From Bacteroidota bacterium (GTDB lineage: Bacteria > Bacteroidota > Bacteroidia > Bacteroidales > VadinHA17), in contig JADFQJ010000016.1 in NCBI GenBank assembly GCA_022561875.1, positions 1 to 56,008 on the forward strand: a DNA stretch of 56,008 bases, given 5' to 3'. Of the stretch, positions 16,819 to 24,642 are shown piece by piece (the first letter of the stretch is position 1; every line of letters begins with the position of its first letter). The translations under genes and the position numbers were made by a program. The notes under the pieces were generated by a model that was not told the DNA's origin, searched no databases, and saw only the letters and a list, made by a program, of their open reading frames with translations.

Positions 16819-17142
16819 TCATTTATACCGGCAACTAATAAATCCTTTTATACCCTTTGCTTTAGCTTTTCCTATTCCCCTAATTCCGGCTAATTCTTTA
16901 GAAGACGCATGCATAATATATTCAATTGAGCCGAAAGATATTAAAAGCCGAAGTGCCAGTGAAGGTCCGATTAATTGAATAAAATCTTCATTCGTTTTTC
17001 TTTCAACAATAACTTGTTCATCTATAAGGTAATCACCTGCTACAAGATTTACAATCTTAACATTTACTTTACTTTGCAGAAGTTCCGGTATCCCGGAACG
17101 CTTTCCCCTGTAATCAGCTAATATTCTGATATTCTCAATCAT
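16819..17142 (-). pseudogene. ERCC4-type nuclease gene with internal in-frame deletion
   Basis: A 107-residue frame that joins the front of an ERCC4 (XPF-type) nuclease domain directly to a helix-hairpin-helix domain. The N-terminal part has ADYRGKRSGIPELL, GDYLI (Gly36-Asp37), VERKTNEDF (Glu47-Arg48-Lys49, Asp53), the metal-binding residues. At about residue 56 it switches to LIGPSLALRLLISFGSIE and IRGIGKAKAKGI, the HhH tail. Intact relatives in Bacteroidota are, from memory, about 200 or more residues, so roughly 100 residues of nuclease core are missing, with the junction near 16970-16980. The frame remains open and could be expressed, but the nuclease is unlikely to fold normally. A possible -7 box CAAATTTA (minus-strand TAAATTTG) lies at 17158-17165. 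Confidence 0.7.
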
Positions 17143-17244
17143 TGCAAGTAACTATTCCAAATTTAGCATTAGTAGTTATAGCGCCGTGTACTTGCAAGGT
17201 AAAGAAAAAATAACAAATTACAAAATAGTCAGCTGGGGGGCGTT

Positions 17245-18513
17245 TTAAGACAGGTAGGGAATGGTTTGCGGGCCTTCAGGCAGCACACAGATACGGCTTA
17301 CGGATCCGGTTTCCCGGAGCAGGTCCCTGACCAGTTCACCGATATCTCCTGATGGAACAAGCAGGGCCTTTTTTATGGTGTGGTCAGACAGCTTGTCCGA
17401 ATACAGGTAAACCTTTGCCTTTTGCTGGATCAGGGCCTGGAAATATACCTGCCAGGTATCTTTTAGCACATTCTCCCTGTCTTTAATATAGGACATAAGC
17501 TGATCCACAGATCCGGCAGCAGTAAGGATCTTCTCGTAATCGCTTCCTTCCGGAATGCCATCCCAGCACTCGGCTGCTACAATGATGTGCCCTCCGGTTT
17601 TTACCACCTGGGCAGCGGCACTCATGCCTTTGACGGACTGGTAGACATTCAGGTCCAGGGGGTATCCCGAATTGCTGGTAATCACCACGTCATATGGCTC
17701 CTTAACAGCTACCATAGCCGAACTTTTTGCGAATGCACAGCCTTTCTTATGGCTTGACCTCAGATCGCCTGCAAATACCCCGGTGATCTGCTTTTCCCTG
17801 TTCAGGGTAACGTTCAGTAAAAAAAGAGGAGGGGCCATTTCAGCGGCTTCCATAACCTCTTCCCAGAGGGGATTCCCGTCAGTGATCCCCCAGCGGACAC
17901 GGTCGTCTGAAAGGTTAGCTATGGAATGGTTGCGGCGGATGGTTTCCTCATATGCCATGCCCGGCATCAGCGACTTGCCCCCTCCCGAAAATCCCACAAA
18001 AAAATGGGGCTCTATAAAGCCAGTTAAAATGACCAGGTTATGATCCATTACCTCCCTGTTCAGCCAGATCTCATTTCCTTTGCGGGTTTTACCGGCCAGA
18101 TTGAATAATTTCTTATCATTGGTCTGGTTCTGGACGATCTTGTACCTGCCAGCGATATTCTCACCCAGTATGCTGACCAGTTCCTCCCGTGTGGCTGGCC
18201 GGTGTGTCCCCGTGGCACAGAAAAAGGTAAGCTGCTTATCAGGAATGTGGTTGAGTTCCGCCAGCAGGGGAGGAAGGATAGTATGATAGGGGGTTGCCCT
18301 TGTAATATCACTGAAAATGATGGCAATTTTGTCATTCCTGCCGGCTAGTTCCCAAAGTGGCTTGCTGTTTTCGGGATCAGCCAGGGCAGCTGTAACTGCT
18401 TTTCCCTGGTCAGGGAGTCCGGGTACAAACCGGGGTTCAATGATATCCACGGCTGCATTATCCGGCAACTCAACATCGAGTCCTTTTTTTCCGTATGCCA
18501 GTCTGAGATTCAT
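17245..18513 (-). CDS. larA: LarA-type nickel-dependent lactate racemase family protein
   Basis: A 422-residue LarA (DUF2088) family protein. Residues matching the known active site of Lactiplantibacillus LarA are His104 (GTHRP), His170 (EPHFF), Lys180 (SGGGKS), His196 (RRNHS), Arg72 (DITRATP), and Gln292 with Lys295 (YQSVKG). Lys180 should carry the nickel-pincer nucleotide cofactor. Keeping the Arg and the Gln/Lys pair is compatible with a small 2-hydroxyacid substrate such as lactate, though LarA relatives racemise other substrates. The cofactor genes larB, larC and larE are not in the window. It lies 61 bases downstream of a lactate permease gene on the same strand, which supports lactate. 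The pair is richer in G+C than its neighbours. Confidence 0.88.
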   Translation of the reverse strand: MNLRLAYGKKGLDVELPDNAAVDIIEPRFVPGLPDQGKAVTAALADPENSKPLWELAGRNDKIAIIFSDITRATPYHTILPPLLAELNHIPDKQLTFFCATGTHRPATREELVSILGENIAGRYKIVQNQTNDKKLFNLAGKTRKGNEIWLNREVMDHNLVILTGFIEPHFFVGFSGGGKSLMPGMAYEETIRRNHSIANLSDDRVRWGITDGNPLWEEVMEAAEMAPPLFLLNVTLNREKQITGVFAGDLRSSHKKGCAFAKSSAMVAVKEPYDVVITSNSGYPLDLNVYQSVKGMSAAAQVVKTGGHIIVAAECWDGIPEGSDYEKILTAAGSVDQLMSYIKDRENVLKDTWQVYFQALIQQKAKVYLYSDKLSDHTIKKALLVPSGDIGELVRDLLRETGSVSRICVLPEGPQTIPYLS

Positions 18514-18574
18514 ACTTAATCAATTTATCGCCAATCGTAAAAATATTGTTGTTTCCCTGCTGGGAATGACAGCC

Positions 18575-20257
18575 CTAAAATACTCCTGGTGCTACAAAAA
18601 ATACCAGGATCAGGGCGATGATACCGACAATTCCTGCGACAATAGACATTGGGATCAGATTCCTCCTGATCAGCAGTCCCTCGACACCCACCAGTCCCAC
18701 CGTCGCGCAGGCAGCAATAATGTTATGCACGCAGATCATGTTGCCCAGGGCTCCTCCTATATTCTGAAGACTCACAATGATAATCCGGGATATCCCCAGC
18801 TGTTCGGCTATGGAGTACTGGAAAAGGGAGAACAGCATGTTCGAGACGGTATTTGAACCGGCCATAAAGGCGCCCAGGGCTCCTACCAGCGAGTCCACTA
18901 AGGGCCAGGCCTTCTGGAACACATCTGCTACGAAGGAGGCCATGGCGATGGGCATGCCGGTAATAGCATCCGGATTATTGCCCGACTGCATCATGATCCT
19001 GACCAGCGGGACGGCAAAGATTAATGCGATAAACGGGCCCTTAATTCGTTTGACAGCATCGCTCCAGGCTATCCTCACCTGCTCCCTGTTCATCCTGTAC
19101 AGGGGGATGCAGAGCAGGGCAACGAATAAAAATGGCATGATGCCGGGGATATATAGCGGATCGAAATTCCCGCTGACAGAAGTGCTCAGTATATTTGTAT
19201 AATTAATGCTGACAGATTTGATCCACCCGCCAAACGGCAGAAAATGCACACGTGTGATAAGCAGCAGAAATCCAATAAGAATATAAGGGATCCACGCCCG
19301 GAAAATGGACATTTGATTGGTCTTAACTGACTGGTTCATGGAAATGGAACCGGTCCAGTTGCTCTTCCATCTGCTCTTATCGGGGAAATCCCAGGGTTCT
19401 TTCGGGGTAAGAAACCCGGCACGGGTAGCCGGGATGACGATAGCCAGGCCTATGAGCCCGCCAAGCAGGCTGGGGAATTCCGGACCGAAAAGCAGGGCTA
19501 CCGTGACGTAGGGTACTGTAAAAGACAGTCCTGCAAATATCGCGTAAGGCCAGATTGCCAGTCCCTCCCTAATGCTTCGTTTTTCCCCGAAAAACCTGGT
19601 CATCATGGCTACCATGATAAGGGGGATCAGGGTGCCCGGGATGGCATGCTGGAGCGCCGTCCAGACACCCACCTGGTTGATGAATTCAGTGTAGCTCATG
19701 CCATTATCGGCCAGGGTCTGGAGTATCTCCGGTGTCTCCAGGGAAGATGCCACACCGATAAGGGTAGGCGTGCCCACTGCTCCAAAAGAAACCGATGTGC
19801 TGTTGGCGATCAGGGACACCATCACGGCAGCCAGGGCCGGGAATCCGAGCGATAGCAGCAGGGGAGCCGCGAGGGCTGCCGGTGTGCCGAACCCGGCTGA
19901 GGCTTCAATAAATGAACCGAATAGCCAGGCGATGATGATGGCTTGTACCCGCTTGTCGGGAGAGATGCTCGTAAATCCCCTGTTGATAGCCGCAATGGCG
20001 CCGCTCTCGCGAAGGGTGAAGAGTACCGTCAGCGCCCCGAATACGATCAGAAGTATCTTTAAGGCGATCACAATGCCGTTTATACTGGAAGCCAGTATCC
20101 AGTTTGCAGGTGTTTTCCATACAAGAACGGCCAGCAGGACAGTAACCACAAAAGCCAGGGGCATGGCCTTTGTTGCCGGCCAGCGGAACCCGACCATCAG
20201 TACAAAAATAACTACTATGGGCAGGCAAGCTAGCAGGGCCAGAAGACCTTCAGACAT
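18575..20257 (-). CDS. lctP: L-lactate permease (LctP family)
   Basis: A 560-residue polytopic inner-membrane transporter of the lactate permease family, which imports lactate or glycolate with protons. It has about 12-14 hydrophobic segments; hallmarks are [21 protein letters not shown] near residue 115, [11 protein letters not shown] near 155 and the C-terminal [19 protein letters not shown] and [16 protein letters not shown]. Length matches the family (about 550). It is the first gene of a two-gene unit with larA, which suggests uptake of lactate and interconversion of its stereoisomers. Several long plus-strand frames over this gene (for example 19698-20279) are shadows of its G+C-rich codons. 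A hand count of 18841-18900 gives 35 of 60 G+C, against 24 of 60 at 15361-15420. Confidence 0.93.
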   Translation of the reverse strand: MSEGLLALLACLPIVVIFVLMVGFRWPATKAMPLAFVVTVLLAVLVWKTPANWILASSINGIVIALKILLIVFGALTVLFTLRESGAIAAINRGFTSISPDKRVQAIIIAWLFGSFIEASAGFGTPAALAAPLLLSLGFPALAAVMVSLIANSTSVSFGAVGTPTLIGVASSLETPEILQTLADNGMSYTEFINQVGVWTALQHAIPGTLIPLIMVAMMTRFFGEKRSIREGLAIWPYAIFAGLSFTVPYVTVALLFGPEFPSLLGGLIGLAIVIPATRAGFLTPKEPWDFPDKSRWKSNWTGSISMNQSVKTNQMSIFRAWIPYILIGFLLLITRVHFLPFGGWIKSVSINYTNILSTSVSGNFDPLYIPGIMPFLFVALLCIPLYRMNREQVRIAWSDAVKRIKGPFIALIFAVPLVRIMMQSGNNPDAITGMPIAMASFVADVFQKAWPLVDSLVGALGAFMAGSNTVSNMLFSLFQYSIAEQLGISRIIIVSLQNIGGALGNMICVHNIIAACATVGLVGVEGLLIRRNLIPMSIVAGIVGIIALILVFFVAPGVF

Positions 20258-20524
20258 GATATTGAGATTTGGAGGTTAAAGTACTATAAAATCAATTTAT
20301 TCATAAGCAACAGGCATAGCCATTTCTCCCGGCTACCGTAAGCCCCTCAATAGTATAAAAATAATTGCAAATTGAATAATATAATCAAAGTTAGGGAAAA
20401 GAAAAGAAAAACACCAGGTTTTCAAATTGAAACCACTGTTTATAATTTCAGAAAAACTCACAAACAAAATATTTCCGTATTTATACCTTAATTCCTAACT
20501 TGCAGTAAATTAAAATTTACGGTT

Positions 20525-20662
20525 ATGACTTAATCAAAAGGACAAATTATAGATAGTATTGATGCATTTATCGAAATAAAAGGTAGTGATTACGAAGATT
20601 GGTATTTTGGAATTAATGATAATCCGGATAGAAGATTATTTGATGAACATAAAGTAGATTAA
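20525..20662 (+). pseudogene. Broken small gene, GIY-YIG-like fragment
   Basis: ATG ACT TAA at 20525-20533 is followed in the same frame by 42 codons without a stop, ending TAA at 20660-20662. The readable part includes IIDSIDAFIEIKGSDYEDWY, then FGINDNPDRRLFDEH. The pattern WY-x-GI, DxxxRLF and H resembles small GIY-YIG-like proteins I recall from Bacteroidota, where the protein continues past the His. Here it has a stop at codon 3 and ends early, so it is likely a remnant. Family assignment is tentative. Confidence 0.5.
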
Positions 20663-20678
20663 AAATATAGAAGGATAT

Positions 20679-22130
20679 ATGAACAACTTTATAAGATACG
20701 CTGCGCTTATCCTCGTTTTGTTTTTATGGTCTTGTCAAAAGGAAATTATTGAAGAACCAAACGAAGAACCTCTGTTTGATGTTGAAATTGGAAGCAGCGA
20801 AATACCCTATATCGTGATTGAAACCAATGGGATTGGTATCCTGAACGAGCCTAAAATTCCCGCTGAAATGAATATCTATATACATAATGTGGAGATCCAA
20901 AGTGTCAATATTGGAATCGAATACAGGGGATCTACCTCATTTAGAATATCAAATAAGAAATCTTTTGGCATTGAAACCTGGGATGTCGATGGAAACGATA
21001 TAGATGTTGCATTCTTTGATTTTCCGATGGAGGAGGACTGGATTCTAATGGGGCACATCGTCAATCTTGATCAAGGATATATCTTCGATCGCACATTGAT
21101 GTATCACTATTTAGGTTATCAGCTTTTCCGCAAAATGGGGAGATATGCCAGCAGATCAAAATTCGTTGAGCTGGAGATTAACGGAAATTATCAGGGTATA
21201 TATGTATTCATGGAAAAACTGAAGCGTGACAAGAATAGAATAGATATTCAAACATTGAGCCCGGCAGATATCGATCCTGAGGCCATTACCGGGGGGTACA
21301 TTTTAAAAATTGACAAGACTGCAGGGGGGGATCTAAATATCGATCAACCATTGGAATACTTCGAACATAATTGGGATGATGATGCACGGTACACGTCAGA
21401 TATTAGTTTCAGATCACAATATGATATCAACGGTGATCTCCTCGATTTCGATCCGTATGATTCTCCATACCATCCCAATCAGTATTTGGAGACCTATTTT
21501 CTATATGAATACCCGAAGGCTGAAAATATCACAGATGCTCAAAAAGCTTATATCCAGGGTTATATTCATGATTTCGAGACAGCATTATCGACAGATGACT
21601 TCACCACAGAGATCAGAACCTACACCGATTATATTGACCTCAGCAGCTTCGTTGATTATTTTATTATAAATGAAGTGTGTCGAAATGTTGACGGTTATCG
21701 CCTAAGTACTTACCTGTATAAAGACAGGGGAGGTAAGTTGAAAATGGGTCCGATATGGGATTTGAACATTGGTTATGATTCCGGTGACAGGGTGCCTCTT
21801 GACGATTGGGTGATCAACTATAACCAATTCGTGAGTAAGGATGCCTGGATGATGCCTTTTTGGTGGCCAAAATTAATGGAAGACCCCATATTTAGAAGTG
21901 CATTAAAAACACGATGGACCGAGCTAAGATCAAGTGTGTTAAGTACAGAGGAGCTGCTTAGCATTGTTGACCAAACAGCCAGCTACTTACAAGAGAACGG
22001 GGCAGTGACCAGGAATTATGCCATATGGGATGCGGGTTTGGGTGTTGACTATGAGTCAAGTATAGAAAGTCTGAAATCATATCTGGAATCCCGGACACAA
22101 TGGATGGATGGAGAGATCTCTTCATTTTAA
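20679..22130 (+). CDS. CotH kinase family lipoprotein
   Basis: A 483-residue exported protein related to the spore-coat kinase CotH, an atypical kinase fold found widely outside spore-formers. The N-terminus ends in a lipobox-like FLWSCQKE (Cys19), so it is likely lipid-anchored. CotH features include EYRGSTSFRISNKKSFGIE near residue 85, WILMGHIVNLD near 127, YQGIYVFMEKLKRDKNRIDI near 172, GGYILKIDK near 205 and GPIWDLNIGYDSG near 357. The last motif contains the expected catalytic Asp; the following position is Asn, a substitution I also associate with Bacteroidota relatives. Target proteins are unknown. It starts 16 bases after the broken small gene and ends in a hairpin-like ACTCTCCGGGGGAGT. 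Confidence 0.85.
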   Translation: MNNFIRYAALILVLFLWSCQKEIIEEPNEEPLFDVEIGSSEIPYIVIETNGIGILNEPKIPAEMNIYIHNVEIQSVNIGIEYRGSTSFRISNKKSFGIETWDVDGNDIDVAFFDFPMEEDWILMGHIVNLDQGYIFDRTLMYHYLGYQLFRKMGRYASRSKFVELEINGNYQGIYVFMEKLKRDKNRIDIQTLSPADIDPEAITGGYILKIDKTAGGDLNIDQPLEYFEHNWDDDARYTSDISFRSQYDINGDLLDFDPYDSPYHPNQYLETYFLYEYPKAENITDAQKAYIQGYIHDFETALSTDDFTTEIRTYTDYIDLSSFVDYFIINEVCRNVDGYRLSTYLYKDRGGKLKMGPIWDLNIGYDSGDRVPLDDWVINYNQFVSKDAWMMPFWWPKLMEDPIFRSALKTRWTELRSSVLSTEELLSIVDQTASYLQENGAVTRNYAIWDAGLGVDYESSIESLKSYLESRTQWMDGEISSF

Positions 22131-22193
22131 ATACTCTCCGGGGGAGTTATTTACTATTTTGTTTCCATAAATTTGTTAATTTTACATATTACT

Positions 22194-23495
22194 ATGACAA
22201 ATTTAGCAAAACTTTCTGCAGGACTTTTCTTCATGCTGACTTTTACAGTCGTGGAAGCAGCGTCTCCATCTTTGCTGAACCGAAAAATCCAGGATCCGCA
22301 ATCCGTTATTACAATTAAAGGAAAAGTGATAGATGCTGAAACCAGGAACCCTTTGATCTTTGCTACTATTACAGTTCAGGGAACAAATGTTGCTACAGTA
22401 ACTAACCTTGACGGTGAATTTATACTGAAAATTGCCTCTACTCTTTCGAACCCAAGTATTGAGGTGCTCTATATCGGGTATGAAAATAGGATTATACTTA
22501 TAAGTGATCTCAGGGATGGAGGAAGGAAAAATACTATAGAACTGAAGCAGACAATAATTCCGATCAGGGAAGTTGTGATTAAGTCAATCACACCCGAGGA
22601 GATAATCACACAAGTTATTGTGAAAGTGCCTGATAACTACGCCGGGATTCCAAACCTGATGACCTCGTTCTATCGCGAAACAATCAAAAAGAACAAGAAT
22701 TATGTTTCTATAGCCGAAGCTGTTATTGAGATATTTAAAGCACCTTACAACAATGTATTCAGGAATGATATGGCCAGGGTTTATAAGGGGCGTAAGAATG
22801 TTGAAGTGACAAAGTTCGATACCGTACTCTTCAGGTTACAGGGTGGACCAACTACAACGCTTCAACTTGATCTGATAAAAAATCCCTATTCAATTCTTAC
22901 TTTGGAAGCGATGAGTTCATACGATTATAAACTGGTAAATATTGTTGTGATTGACGAAATGCCACATTATGTAATCGAGTTCCATCAAAAGCCTGATATA
23001 GATATGCCGCTTTTTTTTGGGCGTCTGTTTATTGAAATGGAGACATTTGCGCTTACTGAAGCAGCGTTCAGTATGAATATTGAGGACAAAATTAAAGCTT
23101 CACAGATATTTATCAGGAAAAAACCTGTTGGGATGAAGGTTATTCCCGTCATGACCAGCTACAGGGTTAAATTCAGGGAGCAGGAAGGAAAATGGTATTT
23201 CACCTATAGCCGTGCAGAGGTAAAAGTCAAGGTAAAATGGAAAAAGAAACTCTTCAATCCCAGCTATACAATAATGTCTGAGATTGCTATAACTGACCGT
23301 ACCGAGGAAGAGGTTATCAAGTTCAATTCGCGTGAAAGACTCAAAATGGGTGATATTTTTACGCAACAGCTAAGCGCGTTTGCTGATCCCGATTTCTGGG
23401 GCGATTACAACGTGATTGAACCCGACCAGACCATTGAATCAGCAATACGCCGGCTTAACAGGAAACTAAAATTCAGCGACCGCAAGGGAAAATAA
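22194..23495 (+). CDS. Carboxypeptidase-like regulatory domain protein
   Basis: A 433-residue exported protein with a signal peptide (about residues 1-23) and an N-terminal carboxypeptidase regulatory-like domain (about 38-125: IKGKVIDAETRNPLIFATITVQGTN onward, with VLYIGYENRI). The rest, about 130-433, is a Bacteroidota-type domain of unknown function that contains ITSFYRETIKKNKNYVSIAEA-like sequence (positions 22662-22730) and ends KLKFSDRKGK. Proteins of this type sit in the outer membrane or periplasm and often accompany TonB receptors, but no transporter is nearby. The start at 22194 gives a compact signal peptide; 22173 is an alternative. A tRNA follows in the opposite direction. Confidence 0.78.
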   Translation: MTNLAKLSAGLFFMLTFTVVEAASPSLLNRKIQDPQSVITIKGKVIDAETRNPLIFATITVQGTNVATVTNLDGEFILKIASTLSNPSIEVLYIGYENRIILISDLRDGGRKNTIELKQTIIPIREVVIKSITPEEIITQVIVKVPDNYAGIPNLMTSFYRETIKKNKNYVSIAEAVIEIFKAPYNNVFRNDMARVYKGRKNVEVTKFDTVLFRLQGGPTTTLQLDLIKNPYSILTLEAMSSYDYKLVNIVVIDEMPHYVIEFHQKPDIDMPLFFGRLFIEMETFALTEAAFSMNIEDKIKASQIFIRKKPVGMKVIPVMTSYRVKFREQEGKWYFTYSRAEVKVKVKWKKKLFNPSYTIMSEIAITDRTEEEVIKFNSRERLKMGDIFTQQLSAFADPDFWGDYNVIEPDQTIESAIRRLNRKLKFSDRKGK

Positions 23496-23626
23496 CACCT
23501 GTATTATCATATTGAAACTTTTCACCCTGAGAAATAAGTAATTTATATAAAAACCAGGTGAGGTAATGAATATGTGAATCTTATTTCAGTAATAAATGTA
23601 AAAAAGGAGATAATAATATAAATAAT

Positions 23627-23657
23627 TAAAAAAAGCCCGGAATTCCTTATCCGGGCT
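23627..23657 (-). terminator. Terminator downstream of tRNA-Met
   Basis: On the minus strand AGCCCGG pairs with CCGGGCT (23651-23657 with 23634-23640) across a 10-base loop and is followed by a T-run (A-run 23627-23633 on the plus strand). It starts 4 bases after the tRNA 3' end. Confidence 0.8.
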
Positions 23658-23660
23658 TCG

Positions 23661-23734
23661 TAGCGAGAGCGGGACTTGAACCCGCGACCTCATGATTATG
23701 AATCATACGCTCTAACCACCTGAGCTACCTCGCC
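23661..23734 (-). tRNA. tRNA with anticodon CAU (Met, probably elongator)
   Basis: Reading the minus strand gives a 74-base cloverleaf. The acceptor arm GGCGAGG pairs with TCTCGCT (two G-T pairs), the D-stem is GCTC/GAGC, the anticodon stem TATGA/TCATG encloses TTCATAA, and the T-arm is GCGGG-TTCAAGT-CCCGC. The anticodon is CAU. The standard 1-72 G-U pair argues against an initiator tRNA. A tRNA-Ile with lysidine at position 34 cannot be excluded. The 3' CCA is not encoded. A promoter lies just upstream and a terminator just downstream, so it is a single-gene unit. Confidence 0.93.
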
Positions 23735-23757
23735 ATTTTCCATTTTATTTGCGGTTG

Positions 23758-23789
23758 CAAATATAGTATTTCGTTCCAAATAATTCAAC
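23758..23789 (-). promoter_or_regulatory. Promoter of tRNA-Met
   Basis: On the minus strand TATATTTG (plus CAAATATA, 23758-23765) matches the TAnnTTTG -7 box, with GTTG (plus CAAC, 23786-23789) 20 bases upstream as a near-match to the -33 TTTG. The spacing to the tRNA 5' end at 23734 is suitable for a short leader. Confidence 0.6.
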
Positions 23790-23957
23790 TAATCATTCTA
23801 AAACAGCGTAATCCAACTTTTTAAAACAGACAGGGTTATTATCATGATGCTTTTTTATAAAACCGGTATTCTCTTTTAATCTCATTAATTAGTAGTTTTT
23901 GTTTTTTTTATTTATATTGCCGAAACGCCTTACTTGTTAAATAAACATCCAAAGAAT

Positions 23958-24335
23958 ATGAAAAAAAAAATCGATCTTGAATATATACTCAACTCCTCTC
24001 CCAATGTACTATACAGCCGTCTTAGCACTGCAAGCGGATTAGCCGAATGGTTTGCCGATAATGTTACTGTTAAAGGAAAAATATTTACCTTCATATGGGA
24101 AGGGACAGAACAAACAGCAGAGCTCGTAGGTTATAAAAACAATAAATATGCCCGCTTCCACTGGCTGGACGATGAAGATGAAAACAGTTATTTTGAATTC
24201 AGGATTAATATCGATGAGATCACCGGAGATGTAGCTCTGCTGATAACCGATTTTGTGGAAGAAGATGAAAAAGAAGATTCCATCGACCTCTGGGATACGC
24301 AAATTGCCCAACTCAAACATGTTATTGGATTGTAA
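23958..24335 (+). CDS. START-like domain protein (AHSA1/SRPBCC type)
   Basis: A 125-residue small protein of the SRPBCC superfamily in the form widespread in Bacteroidota. It begins KKKIDLEYILNSSPNVLY and continues SGLAEWFADNV, FTFIWEGTEQTAEL and LWDTQIAQLKHVIGL at the C-terminus. The fold makes a hydrophobic pocket, but the ligand and function are unknown. I start at ATG 23958, which matches the conserved N-terminus; an upstream frame to 23934 adds unconserved residues. It has no signal peptide and is probably cytoplasmic. It is divergent from the tRNA gene. Confidence 0.85.
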   Translation: MKKKIDLEYILNSSPNVLYSRLSTASGLAEWFADNVTVKGKIFTFIWEGTEQTAELVGYKNNKYARFHWLDDEDENSYFEFRINIDEITGDVALLITDFVEEDEKEDSIDLWDTQIAQLKHVIGL

Positions 24336-24642
24336 AAACACCCTATATCCTTAATAAAAAATTATCCAAAGAAATTATTCGGGTTTTACCTGACTTTGAA
24401 CTCTTTACAGGTTTTGGTTTGTATTGCAGTGAGGCAGTGAAGTGATGAGGTGATGCAGAGATGAAAAGTTGGGAAGTTTAGGTGTTTAGGATTAAGAAAC
24501 TGTTGCCGGTTACTGGCTGCCTGGTCAATTCTTGGTTTTCAGGAAAAAAGTGATAAAAAAAACAAAATGATCAGTATGCTTATGTGTAAAATAATTTAAT
24601 TTTACAGGCGTTTCAATAAATGTATAAACAGCGGAATCAATT
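24336..24642. repeat. Intergenic gap with degenerate word repeat
   Basis: The 307-base gap has no gene. Bases 24424-24455 repeat 16666-16697 with two mismatches in 32 bases (core GCAGTGAAGTGATGAGGTGA) and then run into GATGAAAAGTTGGGAAG. The remainder is A+T-rich and may hold the promoter of the downstream operon, but no clear consensus is visible. Confidence 0.75.

Noticed and set aside
19698-20279. 193-codon plus-strand frame
   Set aside because: Shadow of the G+C-rich lctP codons on the other strand; no recognisable motif.
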